A DNA stretch of 47,032 nt from Thiotrichaceae bacterium (GTDB taxonomy: Bacteria > Pseudomonadota > Gammaproteobacteria > Thiotrichales > Thiotrichaceae), in assembly GCA_026991755.1 (NCBI GenBank), contig JALXAX010000144.1, positions 1 through 47,032 of the forward strand, given 5' to 3'. This document shows positions 38,970 to 46,951 of the stretch, piece by piece; the stretch's first letter is position 1; every line of letters starts with the position of its first letter. The position numbers were made by a program, and so were the translations under genes. The notes beneath the pieces are model-generated. The model saw nothing but the letters and a program-made list of their open reading frames with translations. It did not search any database and had not been told where the DNA came from.

Positions 38970-39368
38970 TTATTCAACCCAATTCTCTACATTCAACTCA
39001 GGCACACGACCAAATTCTCGCATATTATTAGTCACCAAAATGGCATTGATACTCCGCGCATGGGCAGCAATCAAGGTGTCATTATTACCAATAGGTGTAC
39101 CCTGCCGTTTTAGATAAGAGCGGATTTGTCCGTAATGTCTGGCGGCTTCTTCATTCCAGGGTTCGATAAGCAGCCTTCTGGTAAACATATTCAGTTGTAC
39201 CCAGCGCTCCTTTCTTTTTAAAGCTTCACCGTTTTCTATTCCATAACAGAGTTCACCGTAGGTAATTGAAGAGATACAAAGCTCTTTAATGGCTTTGAAC
39301 TTGTGACGTAGTTTATCTGAATGATTTTTTAGGACAAAGCTACAGGTATCGGTATCCAGCATGTACAT
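38970..39368 (-). CDS. vapC: VapC-type PIN-domain ribonuclease toxin
   Basis: The 132-residue toxin has the PIN signature. The first acidic residue is in MLDTDTCSFVL, the second in ITYGELCYGIE, then GNNDTLIAAHARS and TNNMREF. VapC toxins cleave tRNA or rRNA. The start shares a base with the vapB stop, so the two are coupled. The transposase remnant ends just after the toxin stop. The toxin looks intact. Confidence 0.93.
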   Translation of the reverse strand: MYMLDTDTCSFVLKNHSDKLRHKFKAIKELCISSITYGELCYGIENGEALKRKERWVQLNMFTRRLLIEPWNEEAARHYGQIRSYLKRQGTPIGNNDTLIAAHARSINAILVTNNMREFGRVPELNVENWVE

Positions 39369-39601
39369 TAATAAAAATCTCTTTCCTGTGGTGGTGTATC
39401 TTCCCTGTCTTTCAGGAAATCATCATCAAAGGCAGAGGGTGTATTAAAGAAGTCATCCCAGCTAGGTTTTTTGGGTGAAATAACAATGTCATCACCTTGT
39501 TTAGTAATATAGACCTCACTGACATCAAAGCGATATTCTTTTGGGATGCGTACTGCTTGACTACGACCATTCATAAATATTTTAGCGACTTGTGTACTCA
39601 T
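39368..39601 (-). CDS. vapB: VapB-type AbrB-fold antitoxin
   Basis: The 77-residue antitoxin has an AbrB/SpoVT DNA-binding domain (MSTQVAKIFMNGRSQAVRIP and VYITKQGDDIVISPK). The acidic C-terminus (AFDDDFLKDREDTPPQERDFY region) binds the toxin. AGGAGGTTATT precedes the start. With vapC it forms an autoregulated pair. Confidence 0.93.
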   Translation of the reverse strand: MSTQVAKIFMNGRSQAVRIPKEYRFDVSEVYITKQGDDIVISPKKPSWDDFFNTPSAFDDDFLKDREDTPPQERDFY

Positions 39602-39669
39602 AATAACCTCCTGATGCGACTATTTGTAATATACCAATAAGTCTATTATAGGCTTATTGTGGGCAAATA

Positions 39670-39697
39670 AAAGCCCCACATAAATATGCAGGGCTTT
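39670..39697 (-). terminator. Hairpin after the SNF2 remnant
   Basis: AAAGCCC and GGGCTTT form a seven-base stem around a loop of about 14 bases, with TATTTG following on the minus strand. It lies just after the remnant's stop and probably was its terminator. Confidence 0.55.
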
Positions 39698-39708
39698 ACT
39701 TGGTGATA

Positions 39709-40005
39709 CTAAGCAATCAACTGCTTTGCTAAAGCAACTTCAATACTATCACCTGACTGGGTTGAGAACATCCAGACCTGTATCGGGCATATCGCCTGAT
39801 GTGGATTGACTTACCGCTATTTTCTCTGCCATTAAGCTCAAACAAGTCGTTTGTGCTGTTTTGGCATAACCTAGAAAATAGACGTCAACATCAAGGGTTT
39901 GACCGATACGCCATGAACGTCTTGAGGCTTGTTGAATCGTATAGACATTATAGCCCGATTGCATGAATACTAGCGTTGGAAACTCATTTAGAAATACAAG
40001 TGTTG
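39709..40005 (-). pseudogene. 3' remnant of a SNF2-family helicase
   Basis: The minus-strand frame reads FMQSGYNVYTIQQASRRSWRI and then GQTLDVDVYF. This contains helicase motif VI (QASRRSWRIGQ) of SNF2-type ATPases. It continues to LMAEKIAVSQSTSGDMPD and then frameshifts near 39772. The alternate frame gives FSTQSGDSIEVALAKQLIA, the expected C-terminus, to TAG 39709-39711. Everything N-terminal of motif VI is missing. It lies beside radC, as part of an island gene cluster. Confidence 0.75.
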
Positions 40006-40019
40006 AGGGTTTTATAAAC

Positions 40020-40520
40020 CTAAATCAGGCCGTGTTCTGCAAATGAAGTGACTGCATCAGGGCTGACGATAAAATGATCCAGCACACGAATATCAACCTG
40101 AGCCAAAGCATCTTTTAAACGCTTGGTAATTCTCTGATCGGAATCGCTTGGATCTGTTACCCCTGAAGGGTGATTATGAGCAAAAATGATAGCGGCCGCA
40201 TTGCACTTTAGAGCCTTCTGAAGCACGACTCTGGGATAAACCGAAGCCCCATCAATCGTACCAAAGAACAACTCTTCAGGCTTGATAATACGGTGGCGGT
40301 TATCCAGAAACAAAGCGACAAACACTTCACTTTCACGATGACCTATCCATTGCTGCAAATAGCGTTTGGTATGATCAGGCGAGGTAATTTCATCGCCTCG
40401 TTGAAAACTCTGTATAGCAATAAACGAAGCCATCTCTAAAATATCTCTGGCAGAAACTACTTTGGGAACACGATAGTTACCAGTTGTTTCATTGAGGATA
40501 AAATGGGATTGATGCTGCAT
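40020..40520 (-). CDS. radC: RadC-family JAB/MPN-domain protein
   Basis: The start at 40520 (MQHQSHFILNE) is chosen because AAGGAG precedes it. A longer frame would pass through the hairpin-rich leader. The 166-residue protein has the RadC metalloprotease-like fold. The metal motif is HNHPSGVTDPSDSD, and VLDHFIVS follows. Short RadC proteins without the N-terminal helix-hairpin-helix are typical of integrated islands. Their function is unclear, and a role in DNA repair is not established. Confidence 0.93.
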   Translation of the reverse strand: MQHQSHFILNETTGNYRVPKVVSARDILEMASFIAIQSFQRGDEITSPDHTKRYLQQWIGHRESEVFVALFLDNRHRIIKPEELFFGTIDGASVYPRVVLQKALKCNAAAIIFAHNHPSGVTDPSDSDQRITKRLKDALAQVDIRVLDHFIVSPDAVTSFAEHGLI

Positions 40521-40552
40521 GGGTGATCTCCTTGAATTTAAAAGACAGGGAA

Positions 40553-40650
40553 ACCACCTATGACGTATCGAGGGGATTCCCCGATAGGGTGGATTATGCA
40601 CATGAGATACTTAAAGTATCCGAACTCGTAGATTATGTGCTGGCGAGTTC
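40553..40650. repeat. Structured leader of radC
   Basis: CCACCTAT (40554-40561) pairs imperfectly with ATAGGGTGG (40584-40592). Inside it, TCGAGGGGA pairs with TTCCCCGA (40568-40584). A second stem joins GAACTCG (40622-40628) and CGAGTTC (40644-40650). This lies in the 5' leader of radC and opposite the antitoxin gene. The remaining bases to 40783 show nothing else. Confidence 0.55.
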
Positions 40651-40783
40651 TTTGTAATCAGTCTCAAGTATAGCAAATCAAGGGAGTTAAATAGAAGGCT
40701 ATTTTATCTGGTTCGGTATGCGATAAAAGAATGCCAACTTAATGTCTGCTATACTCATTACACATAAACAACTTCTTACCATT

Positions 40784-41041
40784 ATGAGCGTACAAACACT
40801 AGAAGCTACATCCATATCAGAAATTATTGAAAAGCTGAAGGAGCTTAAAATCCCTTCCAGTTCACGTATTCGTGTCTCTATTGAAGATAAATCAAATCGT
40901 CCCGTTTCTGGTAATAAGAAGATGAATTCATTTCTGCAAAAAGTTCAGCAAACGGGTGGGCTTAAAGGATGCAGTGACACTATACGTTCAGATGCCAAAG
41001 AGTTTCGTGATAACTTCGATTTTGCACATGATCAGAACTAA
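40784..41041 (+). CDS. Putative antitoxin paired with PIN toxin
   Basis: The start at 40784 (MSVQTLEATSISEIIEKLKE) is preferred over an upstream ATG at 40742. The 85-residue product has an N-terminal segment resembling small DNA-binding or Phd-like antitoxins, then a disordered acidic tail (SDAKEFRDNFDFAHDQN). No specific antitoxin family is recognised. The PIN gene follows 11 bases later on the same strand, so antitoxin function is inferred from position and composition. Confidence 0.75.
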   Translation: MSVQTLEATSISEIIEKLKELKIPSSSRIRVSIEDKSNRPVSGNKKMNSFLQKVQQTGGLKGCSDTIRSDAKEFRDNFDFAHDQN

Positions 41042-41052
41042 CGTAACCCGTT

Positions 41053-41508
41053 ATGAAATATATCTTTGATCTTGATACGCTCACCTACCTTTCTGATCCA
41101 GACTCTCCCTTTTTTGAAATAACTAGTAAAAAAGCATCACAACTTACACCGTCAGATGTGCCTTGTATTTCTATCTTGACCCTATATGAACTTCAATACA
41201 GTCTGAGCAATACAAGCGATAGCAATATAAGAGAAAAAATCAGAGAGTTAATTAACTGGTTGAACGAGGATTTTGAGATTCTGCCGCTTAGCTTTTCTGG
41301 TGCCGAGTATTACGGACAGTTAAAACAGGGGTTTAGACAAAAAACTGGGATCAACAGAACAGCCATTAAAAAACATAATATTGATCTTATCCTAGCTTCT
41401 ACAGCACTTGAACATGATTGTATACTGGTTGCAATGGATGGTATCTACAGTAATCACTTAGTTAAAATAAATCCGAATTTTAAAACTCAGAACTGGACAG
41501 TTGACTAG
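41053..41508 (+). CDS. PIN-domain toxin (VapC-like)
   Basis: The 151-residue protein is a PIN nuclease. Acidic residues lie in IFDLDTLTYLSD, the LTLYELQYSLSN segment, HNIDLILASTALEHD and VAMDGIYSNH. The overall layout matches VapC. The preceding gene is its likely antitoxin. The final acidic site deviates from the usual TNNxRDF, reading AMDGIYS instead. Confidence 0.85.
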   Translation: MKYIFDLDTLTYLSDPDSPFFEITSKKASQLTPSDVPCISILTLYELQYSLSNTSDSNIREKIRELINWLNEDFEILPLSFSGAEYYGQLKQGFRQKTGINRTAIKKHNIDLILASTALEHDCILVAMDGIYSNHLVKINPNFKTQNWTVD

Positions 41509-41509
41509 A

Positions 41510-41920
41510 TCACCCCACCAAAATCCGAGGCCAACGCTCATGCACAGCATCCTCAATTTCAGGTTCAACGGTCACCACATATACTCGCTGCTCATGGTTA
41601 TCTCTGGCAATTAACCCCTGAATCCATTTGCCCTTGGTAATATCAAACCAGTGGCTTGTGCCTTCCACATCTTTTTCCATAAATTGAGAAACCTGGAGCT
41701 TCACAGGGACAGGGAAATACCGATCCCAGCGACCTGCATAGATAGAATCCAGTCTTGCCCAACCTCCTAGCGGTAATGCGCCTTGTTGGTTCTTACGTCT
41801 GCCCCAAGGAATCAATTGAATCTCTCCCTTCTTATTTTTTACAGGCAAAACGGCCTTAGGGTTAGGAAAGTAAAACCGATTTTCTTCACCTTTATGAATG
41901 TAAAATACGCCCCCACACAT
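41510..41920 (-). CDS. SRAP/YedK-like protein with N-terminal MCGG
   Basis: The start at 41920 is chosen because the product begins MCGGVFYIHKGE and GAGGTGAT lies just upstream. Removal of Met would expose Cys2, the catalytic residue in SRAP (YedK/HMCES) proteins, which crosslink abasic sites. The 136-residue protein is shorter than typical SRAP domains. It has PNPKAVLPVKNKKGEIQLIP, WGRRKNQQGALPLGGWARLD, VPVKLQVSQFMEKD and a VYVVTVEPEIEDAVHERWPR end. Conserved WGRR and GGWARLDS segments recall the family, but the usual catalytic Glu and His are hard to place. It lies downstream of the recombinase operon, which suggests a role in island DNA metabolism. Family membership is tentative. Confidence 0.65.
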   Translation of the reverse strand: MCGGVFYIHKGEENRFYFPNPKAVLPVKNKKGEIQLIPWGRRKNQQGALPLGGWARLDSIYAGRWDRYFPVPVKLQVSQFMEKDVEGTSHWFDITKGKWIQGLIARDNHEQRVYVVTVEPEIEDAVHERWPRILVG

Positions 41921-42091
41921 ACCATCACCTCTAGTTTCTAGTTGTTGTATTAATCTTTCTTTTGCTCGGCTTGTGGCAAAATAGTTTGTCGGTGTCCATC
42001 GGGTTTCCATGCAGGTTTTGTGTACCTACAATTCAGATGTGTCAAATTAACCCTATAAGCTTTGCACAAACCATTTTTCATAAACAAATAA

Positions 42092-43567
42092 CTACTCATT
42101 ATTCATTGCCTGCTTTGCATCTATTAAAATTTTTGACAGTCTTTCTGTTACTTGATCAATTACCTGTGCTGCTGTTAAAGATGGATTTACGTTCAACTCA
42201 TGTCGCAAGTCAAGCAACTCAGAATACAAATCATCCGTTGCATGAAGTCTTTTCAGGGCGCGATCTACATTGCCCCAGATATCCAGTTCATTCCAGGCAA
42301 GGTCAATGTAGTGCCACAGACTATCAACAGATCCATGCCCTGTTTTAGTGGCAACTCGTTTGAGTATTGAACGATAGTCGCTATCCGTCATCATTTGCCT
42401 GGATTTTTCATGGTTGCTGATAAATGCCTTTAAATGGGCTATGACTTCATAGGTAATAAACCGATGCCGAAACATGGACAGACAGGCTTTTGTCTCTTTG
42501 TAGCCAGCAACTTTGACTAGCCGATTAAAATCTTTCTTGATGGAGTTATTTTCAATGACTGTTCCCGTTCGTGTCAGAAAAAGCTGTTGAACATCCTGAT
42601 ACCTCTTATCTTGCTGTTTGAGAAAGATGACAAATTTATCACGAGCCAGAAGATAGCGTTTAACCGTTCCCGCACCTTTTAAAGTAATAGGGAAAGCTCG
42701 TTTGGGTGCAATAAATTTGCGTCTTTTTCGGGTAGGTATAATCAGGGTTTTGGTTTTCAGAATATTGACATGATCTGCTAATGAGATGGAGGTCATTTCA
42801 GATAGCCTGAGACCTGTTCTTTTCATAATCCATACCATAAAGCGTCTACGCGCCCTGATATATTCCAGCTCAGCTTTAAGAAGATCTCTGTTTCCGTCAT
42901 ACCGCCTAAGCGTAGCTTCTTTAACATTATCCAGTCGTGAAAGCTGTTCAATTGCTCTTTCAATATCCTCAATAACCGTTATTGGTAGCACACCTTTAGG
43001 CTCGGTGCTTTCAGAGGGTGGCATGGAAGCATGATAAAAATAGTTTTTTCGGCTATGTCTGTTGAAGACTTCCTTTACCCTGATTTGTGGTGACTGTTCA
43101 GACGTACTAATTAGTGGCGTATGAGCAGGTAGTAAAAGATGTTTTTGATACCAGAAAAGGAATGTAATGGTTTTACCCAGTATTCTGCGAACGGTATTAT
43201 TATTCCTTGCCCATTCTGTTGCATGATAGCGTGATAATTCAGTTTGAAGCTGATATGAAAACGTCCATAAACAAGCATCCGTTAATGCCTCAAAGGCTGT
43301 TTCATGATGACCACAAAAACGGACAATATGGCTCAGTTCAGAAGCATAAGTCATGGCAGAATTGCCAGTAGATTCCTGAGCTTTCTGCATCAGGTAGATA
43401 TTCACGGCGATACATGGCTTACCATTAGGCCAGAAAATAAAAGGCAGTGAGGGTAGTATCAGATGTTTAACATGCTGTCTGTTAGACCCTGGAATGACAT
43501 AATGAGGAATCGCTACCTCTTTATAGCGGATATAAAGTTGTGGCTGGGGACGGTTCATGACTGTCAT
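42092..43567 (-). CDS. Tyrosine recombinase/integrase, 491 residues
   Basis: The protein has the catalytic core of tyrosine recombinases: Arg254 in MKRTGLRLSEM, Lys-rich strand TRKRRKFIAPKRAFP, Arg367 in SMFRHRF, His411 in TGHGSVDSLW and Tyr420 in WHYIDLAW. The first His of the box II HxxR is replaced by Ser (position 364). The N-terminal half is probably the arm/core-binding domain. Residues 420-491 form a C-terminal extension. It is the last gene of the overlapping operon. Its ATGA start overlaps the preceding stop by four bases. Confidence 0.92.
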   Translation of the reverse strand: MTVMNRPQPQLYIRYKEVAIPHYVIPGSNRQHVKHLILPSLPFIFWPNGKPCIAVNIYLMQKAQESTGNSAMTYASELSHIVRFCGHHETAFEALTDACLWTFSYQLQTELSRYHATEWARNNNTVRRILGKTITFLFWYQKHLLLPAHTPLISTSEQSPQIRVKEVFNRHSRKNYFYHASMPPSESTEPKGVLPITVIEDIERAIEQLSRLDNVKEATLRRYDGNRDLLKAELEYIRARRRFMVWIMKRTGLRLSEMTSISLADHVNILKTKTLIIPTRKRRKFIAPKRAFPITLKGAGTVKRYLLARDKFVIFLKQQDKRYQDVQQLFLTRTGTVIENNSIKKDFNRLVKVAGYKETKACLSMFRHRFITYEVIAHLKAFISNHEKSRQMMTDSDYRSILKRVATKTGHGSVDSLWHYIDLAWNELDIWGNVDRALKRLHATDDLYSELLDLRHELNVNPSLTAAQVIDQVTERLSKILIDAKQAMNNE

Positions 43568-44136
43568 CTGTCCGTACCTCCCTTGACGACGTGTATTTCT
43601 ACCGTATTGCTTTGCAGATCAAAACTCATCAAATGACCATAAAGAGCACGATGATCTTCCAGTAAATTGTGCAGCCTCTGCTGTGTCCTATCCTCTAACA
43701 AGGCATTTTCGAGCAAAAACCTGATTTTACAAAACAGATCCCTATATGCCTGTGATTGAAGTGCGTTGGTCAGTGCTGTTTCCCGTAATCTCAATTGAAG
43801 CAAAGCCACTTTATCTTTAGAGCGCTTTTCAATAGCCGCATGAGAACGACCTGTTTTTTTGCTTTTAACCCTCCTTGCCAGTTTTAAACGCAGCGAGTCC
43901 AATAATTCCCATCCATCATCGGGTCTGGCTTCTTTCATGAGGGCAAGGCTAGCGGCTGCTTTCAATGTGTTTAGCGTCATAGCCTCAAAATGATCTTTAA
44001 CAGCAAGCTGGGCAAATTTTCTCTGGTTCTTTAGTGCAGCTATAAAATCATCAGAAAGTTGATCATCATCATTATCAAGAGCTGCCAGAAGATAGCAATA
44101 ACGGGCATAGGCATTATCAATATTTTGCTGTCTCAT
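43564..44136 (-). CDS. Small companion protein of recombinase operon
   Basis: The 190-residue protein is helical and strongly basic in residues 85-115 (KLARRVKSKKTGRSHAAIEK). It is free of recognisable domains. It is encoded between two large recombinases with four-base overlaps at both ends, so it must be made with them. In Tn554 and GInt-type elements a small non-recombinase protein accompanies the recombinases and is needed for transposition or excision. That role is inferred here. Confidence 0.7.
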   Translation of the reverse strand: MRQQNIDNAYARYCYLLAALDNDDDQLSDDFIAALKNQRKFAQLAVKDHFEAMTLNTLKAAASLALMKEARPDDGWELLDSLRLKLARRVKSKKTGRSHAAIEKRSKDKVALLQLRLRETALTNALQSQAYRDLFCKIRFLLENALLEDRTQQRLHNLLEDHRALYGHLMSFDLQSNTVEIHVVKGGTDR

Positions 44137-46337
44137 GTAGTCTCCCTGAGTACAAAAGCAATATTCAGCCCGATATTATCCCTGCCATTTTCAGCCAGAA
44201 TAGAATATGGCTCAAGATGGAAGCCATTCTCTTGGCGAAGTGTGTTGATATAGTTGATCCATTCACTTTCAGGGATAACATCCAGTGAGTTGACAGAGAA
44301 ATGCTGGCAGACCTTTTTATACAATAAATCAAGACCTTCTTCATTACACGAGTCATTATTATCGGCTCCAGACTCGCGTTGTAAACGCAATAAGCGATCC
44401 ACGGAATACTCTGCTTCAATGGCAGGTAACTCCTTGCTAGGAAAATTTGCTTCAATATAAGCCCAGAGATGACGGGCATTGGTATGACCTGCTATCCATC
44501 GGGCGGCATCCAGCACATCAAATCGCCCCGACCAGAAAAACAGGAGCAAGAACCATTTCCGCATTTCATGAATACGTACATACCATCGACGACCTGCCGT
44601 GTCAGGTTCCAGTCCAACATAATCACAAAAGGTATCCAGTGCATGATTAAGCCTGAATTTTCCTGTTACAGGTTTGTCTAGTCGAGTATTGGGAAGATAG
44701 AATAAATTATTCTTTAACTTGCGTTTTTCATCATAAATATCAGCCAGTCCCGAACCGAGTTGTTGTAATAGCTTGATAGCTTTTGCAGTGATAACGGGAA
44801 TGGGTCTTTCACAGCTCTGATATGCTTCGCCATAGTTACTTTTGCCAAGGGTAAAATGCAGGTAATAACCACCATGACCTCTGCGTAAGCAGTTTCTTTT
44901 TAGATGCAATATCTCATCTTCACGGGAAGGCTTGAGCATTGCCATACAAATAACGCAGGCTCCTACCAGAACTTGCAGGGCTTCATACAGGGTAAGGTGG
45001 TTTCCAAGGTCACCAGATCTGCGGAATGAAGAAGGCGGTAAAGTATATTTCTGGATACCTAAAGCTTCAGCGATGGGGATATTTTGTGTACCCACACTGA
45101 CACTTAACGAAGGTAATAAAGCATTAAATGCATCGGATGCCAGGTCATGGGCAGAGGGCTTACAAGTCCTTTTCTTTTTATCCAGTTGATTAACGACAGT
45201 AGCCATCTTTAGCACGGCATCAATGATGGTTTCACCGTATAAATGCACAAATCCTATCGCATGATTCAAATAGGCAAGCCCTGTATTAACAGGCATAAAG
45301 GGATGATGCTGGGCGGGGCGGGTTATTTTCAACGCCAGTTGCCGGGCAGTTCCTAAAGAAAAAGATTGAGATTCAGGAAAATAGACGGGTAGATGTTGTC
45401 GGGCTTTAAAGAAACGACGCAAATTTGCATGGGCATCGTTGATCACACCTTCCGATGCTTTTTGCTGAATGGTTTCTGCAAAGGTCAATGTCTTGTGAGA
45501 AGGGAATTCTGTTGTTACCGAAGCAGAATGAATGAGCACTTGTGTATGGAAATGGGCTTCAAACTGCCTGAAAAATGCCATTGCCCTGGATGATCGAAAA
45601 ACACCGCTGGATAGATGAACCCGTGCGGCAATGTCTTCTCTGTTTAGTGTGTAAATGGCCTCTCCATGTTGCTTTCTTTCCACCATCATACCCTGACTTT
45701 CAAGCCAGTCATGGATAGTAATAGCAACAGTGTGAGGTATTGAATAAGGCTGTGTAAGCAGGTTTTCAGGGCAGCATGTGCCATAAGCTTTTTTGTAACA
45801 GGTCTCAAGAAAAAGCTGGGGTACATGAAGCGCACAAAACCAGCCACCCTGAGCCAATAGAGCAAATAGCTGGTTTAATCCTGTCTGGTCAAGCAAGGCG
45901 AAGGCCTGTTTTTTAGGAGCATACTGGTGACGCTGCAGTACCATCCATGCAGCAAGCTGCATTGTCCACAGGGTTGTTGAATACCAGGTAACAGGAGCCA
46001 GTCTGGGCATCAACAACCCTTGTCTGAGCAAAAAAGAAGCCTTCTTCAGTACTTGCAATAACAAGTGGTTATCTGAGTCAGTCAAACAACTGGCATCAGG
46101 CAATGGATGATTCCAGTACACGGCACGGGTGAAATGCCATTGCCCTGCGATTAGTTCTTCTCGTCCCCGATTGCTGGTATGCCAGATATCAGACTCAAAG
46201 GGAGTGAGTAGCCACAGAGCTTCATACCGCCCTGCAAAAGAGGTTACAGAGTGCTCTGAATGTCTTAAAATCTGATGGATCAGATCTGAATCCTGTTGCT
46301 CCCGTGAGATAACATCCTGTTTAGCCAATAAAGTCAT
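44133..46337 (-). CDS. Large divergent tyrosine recombinase, 734 residues
   Basis: The C-terminal third carries a tyrosine recombinase core. Arg472 lies in KPSREDEILHL, with His590 and Arg593 in RIHEMRKWF, His618 in IAGHTNARHL and Tyr627 in LWAYIEANFP. The N-terminal 400 residues show no known domain and include HxLARG-like and Trp-rich segments. Residues 635-734 form a charged C-terminal extension. Size and multi-gene context match large recombinases of Tn554 (TnpB) and GInt islands. It starts one base inside the upstream stop and overlaps the downstream gene by four bases. Confidence 0.88.
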   Translation of the reverse strand: MTLLAKQDVISREQQDSDLIHQILRHSEHSVTSFAGRYEALWLLTPFESDIWHTSNRGREELIAGQWHFTRAVYWNHPLPDASCLTDSDNHLLLQVLKKASFLLRQGLLMPRLAPVTWYSTTLWTMQLAAWMVLQRHQYAPKKQAFALLDQTGLNQLFALLAQGGWFCALHVPQLFLETCYKKAYGTCCPENLLTQPYSIPHTVAITIHDWLESQGMMVERKQHGEAIYTLNREDIAARVHLSSGVFRSSRAMAFFRQFEAHFHTQVLIHSASVTTEFPSHKTLTFAETIQQKASEGVINDAHANLRRFFKARQHLPVYFPESQSFSLGTARQLALKITRPAQHHPFMPVNTGLAYLNHAIGFVHLYGETIIDAVLKMATVVNQLDKKKRTCKPSAHDLASDAFNALLPSLSVSVGTQNIPIAEALGIQKYTLPPSSFRRSGDLGNHLTLYEALQVLVGACVICMAMLKPSREDEILHLKRNCLRRGHGGYYLHFTLGKSNYGEAYQSCERPIPVITAKAIKLLQQLGSGLADIYDEKRKLKNNLFYLPNTRLDKPVTGKFRLNHALDTFCDYVGLEPDTAGRRWYVRIHEMRKWFLLLFFWSGRFDVLDAARWIAGHTNARHLWAYIEANFPSKELPAIEAEYSVDRLLRLQRESGADNNDSCNEEGLDLLYKKVCQHFSVNSLDVIPESEWINYINTLRQENGFHLEPYSILAENGRDNIGLNIAFVLRETT

Positions 46338-46951
46338 CAGACTTCTCCCCAGCTTTTAGACAAGGTAAATTGTTTGAAGCAGGCTGTGTATGTTGCCTGC
46401 TGTTTCAGCGCTAAAGAATGGGTGCTTTTTAATGATTCAATAGCTAGTATTTCGCGCATAAGAAGCGAGTGTTTATCAGTCTCACAGGCATGTTTTATCA
46501 GGGTGGATAGTTCAATCAAAGATTGCACCTGAAATTTTATATCCTTGGTTTGACAAGAATAGTCATGCTGGGAAGCCCATTTAGAAAAGGCATATAAAAG
46601 CCCTAGAGAATGCTCTGAAAGTCTGAGATGCAATACACTATCAGTCATATTGACTTCATTTTCTGGTGCATGATTAAAACGGCTCAGACGATAATGAATT
46701 TCACTGGCAACAGGGCTAGAACCCGCAGGATAATCTAACAACAACTGAGTAATAAAGCAGGTTAAATCTGCCAGACTGGTGAAATCAGAAATGTGTAGCA
46801 AATAATCTTCATCATGGGTGGAAAGAACAATAAGTAGCTGCTGAAAACGACGTACCAAACGGGTATTCCAGGCATAAAGCAGAGCAGGAGGAATGTAATG
46901 TTCAAGGGCTACACGCTGGGAGTTACCTAGGGCAATCGCATTAAAATAATA
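46337..46951 (-). pseudogene. C-terminal part of a third tyrosine recombinase
   Basis: The frame opens after TGA 46952-46954 without an upstream ATG, and the first usable start is a TTG at 46858. Before that TTG the translation still reads ALGNSQRVALEHYIP then ALLYAWNTRLVRRFQ. This matches the end of a recombinase domain, with the candidate nucleophilic Tyr in LEHYIPP. So the gene is 5'-truncated or interrupted by the in-frame TGA. The rest is a helical extension. Its TGA overlaps the ATG of the 734-residue recombinase by one base. Translation from TTG 46858 would give a 173-residue protein lacking the catalytic residues. Confidence 0.6.

Noticed and set aside
40742-40783. Upstream ATG for the antitoxin gene
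   Set aside because: The extension is hydrophobic and unlike an antitoxin N-terminus; ATG 40784 is more plausible.
41921-42010. N-terminal extension of the SRAP-like protein
   Set aside because: It would hide Cys2, and the strong ribosome-binding site lies just before the Met at 41920.
41962-42348. 128-codon plus-strand frame
   Set aside because: It lies opposite the recombinase 3' end and the intergenic gap, with no recognisable protein features.
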